This document shows, piece after piece, positions 59,622 to 64,000 of a stretch of 64,000 bases of DNA. The position numbers and the translations under genes are program-made. The first letter of the stretch is position 1, and the number at the start of each line of letters is the position of its first letter. Below the pieces are notes generated by a model, which was given only the letters and a program-made list of their open reading frames with translations, made no database searches and was not told where the DNA came from. The stretch covers positions 744,001 through 808,000 of the forward strand of contig NZ_CP108070.1 in NCBI RefSeq assembly GCF_036178845.1. Reading direction: 5' to 3'. This DNA is from Streptomyces sp. NBC_00271 (GTDB lineage Bacteria; Actinomycetota; Actinomycetes; Streptomycetales; Streptomycetaceae).

Positions 59622-60078
59622 GATCCAGACGCTAACACCCACCACCGACAACCCGACCCGATCAGCCCAACCCAGCCTCACCGGAACACTTCCGCACTGC
59701 TGCACTGCTGTCATACGGGCAACACCGGCCCGGACGAAGCATTCCCCGGCTCCGTCGGGCAGCCCTGCGGGCGCTCCACGCCCACCCCACCCGGCACCGC
59801 AACACTCCGCATCGCAGCCACAGGATGCGCTTCACCCCAGGCTGAATCCTGGAGCACTACGCAAGAAGTCCGGTTGCCTGGGCTCGGGGGGCCGGGCCCA
59901 CGCCCCAGGCCAGCCAGAAAGAGGGGTTACGCCGAATGGAGCCATGCGCCCTGAGAGCTTCCGCGCAAGCACCGGCGGGTCGGTGCGGTCGGTCAGCGGC
60001 ACCGTCGCCGTACCGGTGGCGACTTCGGACTGACGGAACGCAGGAAATGCCGGGCCTGCAGCGGATGTTGCTCACGTC
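59622..60078. other. Intergenic stretch between tnpB and the PPOX gene
   Basis: It should contain the left end of the TnpB element, but no clear boundary, TnpA gene or continuation of the dhaK-like gene could be found. Otherwise featureless. Confidence 0.5.
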
Positions 60079-60537
60079 ATGACTCAAGGTCCCGCACCGC
60101 GCCCCCTGTCCGACGAAGCCCTCTCCCACCTGCTCGGCAAGCAGCAGTTCGGCACCCTCGCCACGGTCAAGCGCACCGGCCATCCCCACCTGACCACCAT
60201 GCTCTACAGCTGGGACGCCGAGGCCCGCATCCTGCGGTTCTCGACGACGGCCGACCGCGTCAAGGTCAAGCACCTGCGGCGCGACCCGCATGCCGCGCTG
60301 CATGTGCACGGCGGCGATGTGTGGTCGTTCGCCGTCGCCGAGGGCACGGCCTCCGTCTCCGAGATCACGACGGTTCCCGGTGACGCGATCGGGCGGGAAC
60401 TCCTCGGGATGGTCCCGAAGGACTCGAAGCCGGCGGACGAAGCCGCGTTCCTGCGGCAGTTGGTCGACGAGCGTCGGCTGGTCATCCGGTTGAAGGTGGA
60501 CCGGTTGTACGGCACGGCGCTCGACATCAAGGACTAG
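60079..60537 (+). CDS. PPOX class (pyridoxamine 5'-phosphate oxidase-like) F420/FMN-binding protein
   Basis: A 152-aa split beta-barrel protein: LLGKQQFGTLATVKRTGHPHLTTMLYSWDAEARILRFSTTADRVKVKHLRRDPHAALHVHG and SFAVAEGTASVSEITT. This matches the actinobacterial F420-dependent PPOX family (oxidoreductases/reductases of the Rv1155/Rv0121c type) rather than true PdxH. ATG 60079. It is a single-gene unit. Cofactor could be F420 or FMN; the substrate is unknown. Confidence 0.85.
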   Translation: MTQGPAPRPLSDEALSHLLGKQQFGTLATVKRTGHPHLTTMLYSWDAEARILRFSTTADRVKVKHLRRDPHAALHVHGGDVWSFAVAEGTASVSEITTVPGDAIGRELLGMVPKDSKPADEAAFLRQLVDERRLVIRLKVDRLYGTALDIKD

Positions 60538-60726
60538 GGTCCGCCGGGAGGGCGCTGGTCACCGCCACGGAGCCGACCACGGACGGCCACCGTCGGCCGG
60601 ACGGGCGGCCAGTCCCTCCCTCGGCCGGACAGGCCAGTCCCTGCCCCGGCCGTCCACACCGCCCCGCCCCACTGCGAGAGCATCCCGACACGGGGCAAAC
60701 CGCGCGAACGGCTCTCCGAACACCGG

Positions 60727-61728
60727 CTACGCGGACTCACGCAGCCTGAGCTCCGCCCCCACCACCAGTTCGTCACGGCCGAGCGGATCCTCGCCGGTCA
60801 GCAGCCGGGCCGTCTGTTCCACGACGAGAGCGCCGAGCGCCCGCGTGTCCAGGGCCACGGTGGACAGCGGCGGCTCAACGAGCGCCCCCAGCTGGAGGCC
60901 GTCGAAGCCGATCACCGCGAGGTCGCGAGGAACCTCGCGTCCGAGCCTGCGCGCTCCGCGCAGCGCACCTATGGCGACGATGTCGTTGAAGGCGAACACG
61001 GCTGTCACGTCCGGGTGTTCGGCGAGCAGGTCCTTCAGCGCGCTCTCCCCGCCCTCCACGCTCTGGTCTGCGCGGCTCACGGGGCCGGCCTCGAGCCCGC
61101 AGGCAGCCATCGCGTCGGCGAACCAGGCGTGGCGGATGCTGGGCTCGGACCGGCCGGCGTGGTCGAGCATGCCGATGTGCCGGTGTCCGGACTCGACGAG
61201 GTGCGCGATGGCCGCGCGGACGCCCTTCTCGCCGTCGATCCGGATGGAACTGAACCGTTCGGTACGGTGCTCCCGGTCGATGAGCACCACGGGCAGTCCG
61301 CGTGCCAGTTTGTCGATCTCGTCCTCGGGCTGGCTCAGATAGCCGACCACGGCGTCCACCTGGGAGACGATCACCTGGAGTGTGCCGCGCTCCTCCTCGA
61401 TGCGGTCACCCGTGTCGTACACGACGACATGCCAGCCACGGGACCGCGCCGCGTCCAGAGCGGCCGCGGCGACCTCGGTGAAGAACGGGTTGAGCAGGTC
61501 GGGGATCACCAGCCCGACGCTGATGGTGTCCTGTCGCACGAGCCCTCTGGCGAACCTGCTGGGGCGGTACCCCAGCGCGAGCGCCGCGTCGAGGACGCGC
61601 TGCTTGGTGGTGACGTCGATCTCGCCCTTGTCGTTGAGCGCCCGTGACACCGTCTGCCGGGACACTCCTGCGGTCCGGGCCACATCGTTGATCGTCACTC
61701 TGCGGGGTCCGGTCCCCGACGACGCCAT
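60727..61728 (-). CDS. LacI family transcriptional regulator
   Basis: A 333-aa LacI/GalR repressor. The N-terminal helix-turn-helix is VTINDVARTAGVSRQTVSRALNDKGEIDVTTKQRVLDAALALGYRPS; the periplasmic-binding-like effector domain follows (ISVGLVIPDLLNPFFTEVAAAALDAARSRGW, VTAVFAFNDIVAIGALRGARRLG, PRDLAVIGFDGLQLGALVEPPLSTV). GGAGG lies 7 bp before the ATG at 61728. It is divergent from a sugar-binding protein gene whose upstream region carries a nested LacI-type operator. Confidence 0.92.
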   Translation of the reverse strand: MASSGTGPRRVTINDVARTAGVSRQTVSRALNDKGEIDVTTKQRVLDAALALGYRPSRFARGLVRQDTISVGLVIPDLLNPFFTEVAAAALDAARSRGWHVVVYDTGDRIEEERGTLQVIVSQVDAVVGYLSQPEDEIDKLARGLPVVLIDREHRTERFSSIRIDGEKGVRAAIAHLVESGHRHIGMLDHAGRSEPSIRHAWFADAMAACGLEAGPVSRADQSVEGGESALKDLLAEHPDVTAVFAFNDIVAIGALRGARRLGREVPRDLAVIGFDGLQLGALVEPPLSTVALDTRALGALVVEQTARLLTGEDPLGRDELVVGAELRLRESA

Positions 61729-61936
61729 CACTACCTCCGTACCTGTGTCGACGCAGGCGCGCCGTAGGGACACTGAGTATGCACCGGGCCGAAGCCATGG
61801 TGCGACCTTGTGCGCGGGCGCTCGACGATCATGGCCGTGGTGAGCCCTTCGCGGGTGGCGTCAGGCCATCACCGGTGGTCAGCGGCTCCATGTGAGCTCT
61901 CCTTTACCTGCCGGACCCATGGACGACTCGAGAGTC

Positions 61937-61966
61937 TTGACACTCGGCCGTGCCGCGGCGCAAACT
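61937..61966 (+). promoter_or_regulatory. Putative promoter of the second sugar ABC operon
   Basis: TTGACA (61937-61942) and CAAACT (61961-61966) with an 18-bp spacer; the predicted start near 61973 places the LacI operator at 61991-62028 just downstream, an arrangement suited to repression. Confidence 0.5.
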
Positions 61967-61990
61967 CCGAATCACTTCATAACACGTCCC

Positions 61991-62028
61991 CGTGAGCGCT
62001 CCCGTGAACGTTCACGTGATCGCTCACG
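61991..62028. promoter_or_regulatory. Nested LacI-type operator
   Basis: The perfect 14-bp palindrome CGTGAACGTTCACG (62003-62016) is enclosed by CGTGAGCG (61991-61998) and CGCTCACG (62021-62028), themselves inverted repeats, with 4-bp spacers. The CG-centred core matches the LacI/GalR operator style (..TGAACGTTCA..). Likely bound by the divergent LacI protein. Confidence 0.75.
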
Positions 62029-62118
62029 GACCTTATCCCAACCAGAAGGCATCCCCGCCTGAGCTGTCAACGTCGACCCGCCTAGCGCCGCCGCTAGTCG
62101 TTCTCTGGAACGGAAAAC

Positions 62119-63453
62119 ATGAGCAAGACAGTCACGCGCACCCGTCTCGCCGCAGTCGCCGCGGCAGCCACTCTCGTCGCCCTCGCCGGTTGCTCGTCGT
62201 CCGCTCCGTCGGACAAGGCGTCCGCGGCCTCCTGCACCCCCGCCAAGGGGAAGGTCACCCTCCAGTACTGGAACACCGTTCCGGGCATGGACAAGGTCGT
62301 GGACCTGTGGAACAAGAAGAACCCGGACATCCAGGTCCAGACGAAGAACATCTCCAACGACCAGTACGGCACCCTCGGCAACGCCCTCAAGGCGGGGAAG
62401 GCGCCGGACCTGGCTCAGGTGGGCTACGACGAGCTCCCCGCCCTGCGCACCCAGAACGCCTTCGTGGACGCCTCGGCGTGCTCGGCGGCCACGGCGGCCA
62501 AGTCGAAGTTCGTGCCGTGGACCTGGTCGCAGACCAGCTTCGGCGGCACAGGTGTCTTCGCGCTCCCGCAGGACACCGGTCCGATGGCCCTGTACGTGCG
62601 CAGTGACATCTTCAAGAAGTACGACATCGCGATCCCCACGACCTGGGACGAGTACGCGGCGGCCGCGCAGAAGCTGCACAAGGCGGACCCCAGCCTCGAC
62701 ATCACGTTCTTCGACCCGAACAACGCCGAGTGGTTCAACGGGCTCCTCTGGCAGAACAGCGCCCAGATGTACAGCTACTCCGGCGACAAGTGGCACGTCA
62801 CCGTCACGTCGGACCAGAGCAAGCAGGTCGCCGACTACTGGCAGAAGCTGATCGCCGGCAAGCTCGTGCGCACCGACCTCGCCAACGGTTCGACGCAGAT
62901 GTACGCCGCGTACCAGAAGGACCAGATCGCCAGCTACGTCGGTGCCGCCTGGGGCTACAGCATGTTCCGCGACAACCTGCCCAAGCAGTCCGGCAAGTGG
63001 TCGATCGTACCGATTCCGACATGGGGCGCGAACGGCTCCTCCGGTGACTGGGGCGGCTCGACCGTCGCGTTCATGAAGGGCAGCCAGCACCTCTACGAGT
63101 CGGTCAAGTTCAACACCTGGCTGAACTCCGACCCGGAGGCCCTGGCACTGGAGAACCAGTTGGGCGGCCTCTACCCGGCGGCCGACGCGGGGCTCAAGCT
63201 GCCCGCGCTGTCGAAGGGGGTGCCGTACTACAACAACGAGAAGGTCTTCGACGTCTTCGCCGACTCGTCCAGGAAGATCAACACCAACTTCGCCTGGGGC
63301 CCCACCCAGAAGACGGTGAACCTGGCCCTCCAGGACGCCATGGCCAAGGCCGCGGCCGGTGACGGCACGCTGACCGACGCGCTCTCGGCCGCCCAGGCCG
63401 CCGCCCTGAAGTCGATGAAGGCCCAGGCGATCCCGGCCACGGCGGGCAAGTGA
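62119..63453 (+). CDS. Extracellular sugar-binding lipoprotein of an ABC transporter
   Basis: A 444-aa CUT1-type substrate-binding protein. The N-terminus is a Sec lipoprotein signal with lipobox LAGC (Cys25), then GKVTLQYWNTVPGMDKVVDLWNKKNPDIQVQ, LGNALKAGKAPDLAQVGYDELPAL and ALPQDTGPMALYVRSDIFKKY, the standard architecture of oligosaccharide-binding proteins. It is immediately upstream of a permease gene and under a LacI-type operator. The ligand cannot be told from sequence. Confidence 0.92.
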   Translation: MSKTVTRTRLAAVAAAATLVALAGCSSSAPSDKASAASCTPAKGKVTLQYWNTVPGMDKVVDLWNKKNPDIQVQTKNISNDQYGTLGNALKAGKAPDLAQVGYDELPALRTQNAFVDASACSAATAAKSKFVPWTWSQTSFGGTGVFALPQDTGPMALYVRSDIFKKYDIAIPTTWDEYAAAAQKLHKADPSLDITFFDPNNAEWFNGLLWQNSAQMYSYSGDKWHVTVTSDQSKQVADYWQKLIAGKLVRTDLANGSTQMYAAYQKDQIASYVGAAWGYSMFRDNLPKQSGKWSIVPIPTWGANGSSGDWGGSTVAFMKGSQHLYESVKFNTWLNSDPEALALENQLGGLYPAADAGLKLPALSKGVPYYNNEKVFDVFADSSRKINTNFAWGPTQKTVNLALQDAMAKAAAGDGTLTDALSAAQAAALKSMKAQAIPATAGK

Positions 63454-63460
63454 CCCAGGA

Positions 63461-64000
63461 ATGACCGACATCGCACCCCGCGCGGTGACGTCAGGTGGCC
63501 GCCGCCGTCCAGGCGGCGGCCCCCGGGCGGGCACCGTCATCGCGTTCCTCACCCCGTTCTTCCTGCCGTTCGTGCTGTTCTACCTGGTGCCCGTCGGCTA
63601 CGCGCTCTGGCAGAGCTTCCGTGTCGTGCGCCGCACCGGAGGCCAGTACGGGACCTCGTACACGACTTTCGGCGGATTCGACCAGTACACACAGGTGTTC
63701 CAGAACAGCGAGTTCTGGAACAGCATCGGCCGCATCGGGCTGTTCGGCATCGTGCAGGTGCCCGTCATGCTGTTCGTGGCGCTGATCATGGCGCTACTGC
63801 TCGACACACCCCTGCTGAAGCTCAAGGCGTTCTTCCGCATCACCGCGTTCATGCCGTACGCCGTGCCCGGCGTCATCGCCGCGATCATGTGGTCGTACCT
63901 GTACTCGCCGCAACTCAGCCCCGTTGTCGACCTGTTCCAGCGCATCGGCCTGCACCCCGACTTCCTCGGTCCGGGCGCCGTGCTGTGGTCGGCGGCGAAC
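63461..64000 (+). CDS. Carbohydrate ABC transporter permease (MalF-like), cut by the window end
   Basis: The ATG at 63461 (7 bp after the binding-protein stop) opens a frame that runs off the end: at least 180 residues. It has a cytosolic Arg/Gly-rich N-terminus, then GTVIAFLTPFFLPFVLFYLVPVGYALWQSF (first helix), GFDQYTQVFQNSEFWNSIGRIGLFGIVQVPVMLFVALIMALLLDTP, and ITAFMPYAVPGVIAAIMWSYLYSPQLSPV, as in MalF/UgpA-type CUT1 permeases. The 3' part, including the EAA loop, lies outside the window. It forms an importer with the upstream binding protein. Confidence 0.88.
   Translation, partial: MTDIAPRAVTSGGRRRPGGGPRAGTVIAFLTPFFLPFVLFYLVPVGYALWQSFRVVRRTGGQYGTSYTTFGGFDQYTQVFQNSEFWNSIGRIGLFGIVQVPVMLFVALIMALLLDTPLLKLKAFFRITAFMPYAVPGVIAAIMWSYLYSPQLSPVVDLFQRIGLHPDFLGPGAVLWSAAN

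Noticed and set aside
1..64000. tRNA or rRNA genes
   Set aside because: No cloverleaf-like segment ending in CCA or rRNA core sequence was recognised by eye; a covariance-model search would be decisive.

Overview
The window looks like a Streptomyces chromosome segment. The evidence is very high GC with strong third-position GC bias, a secreted protein resembling spore-associated protein A, many TetR, PucR, LacI and MmyB-type regulators, and two carbohydrate ABC transporter loci that encode binding proteins and permeases but no ATPase. No rRNA, tRNA or CRISPR array was seen. All functional calls come from reading motifs and family resemblance; no database search was run.

Region 1 (1-7.0 kb) holds small redox and regulatory units. 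A TetR gene with a perfect operator faces a flavodoxin-like protein and an F420-type (Ddn) reductase. These are followed by an HxlR regulator, a 969-aa GAF-PAS-PAS-GAF-PP2C-HATPase signalling protein, and a TetR gene whose promoter suggests a leaderless mRNA. Region 2 (7.0-13 kb) has an aldo/keto reductase relic, a 55-bp inverted repeat, and an acyl-CoA catabolic operon: acyl-CoA dehydrogenase, CaiB-type CoA-transferase, crotonase and a frameshifted acyl-CoA ligase. Region 3 (13-18.2 kb) has a TetR / aldo-keto reductase divergent pair with paired operators, an MBL-fold hydrolase, an SDR, and an LtrA-like membrane protein split by one amber codon.

Region 4 (18.2-32.0 kb, all minus strand) is the centrepiece. 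A secreted GH27 alpha-galactosidase lies upstream of an 11-gene operon: Tat/lipoprotein sugar-binding protein, two permeases, a GH36 alpha-galactosidase, an SDR dehydrogenase, a GntR/FadR regulator, a galactonate-dehydratase-like enolase-superfamily enzyme, an aldose epimerase, a KDPG/KDPGal aldolase, an SMP-30 lactonase and a PfkB kinase. Together these read as uptake of alpha-galactosides and oxidation of galactose by a De Ley-Doudoroff-type route. A shared AT-rich palindrome precedes both transcription units.

Region 5 (32-42.3 kb) carries MsrA, an MmyB-type regulator with a divergent SDR, a MerR-regulated ABC exporter cassette flanked by an imperfect ~87-bp direct repeat, the SapA-like protein, a nitronate monooxygenase, and a TetR / NAD(P)-binding protein pair separated by a perfect nested palindrome. 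Region 6 (42.3-50 kb) is decayed accessory DNA. It contains a frameshifted PucR gene, an IS630-family element with an IS701-type element inserted at its right end, truncated LuxR and 3-hydroxyacyl-CoA dehydrogenase relics fused together, a STAS protein and a broken HdeD-like gene.

Region 7 (50-64 kb) has an AraC/MFS divergent pair, then a PucR regulator facing an NCS1 permease / NTF2-like / aldehyde dehydrogenase operon that ends in a 21-bp hairpin. These are followed by a zinc-ribbon single-pass protein, a solitary TnpB with candidate right-end RNA hairpins abutting a dhaK-like fragment, a PPOX protein, and a LacI regulator divergent from a second sugar ABC locus that runs off the window.
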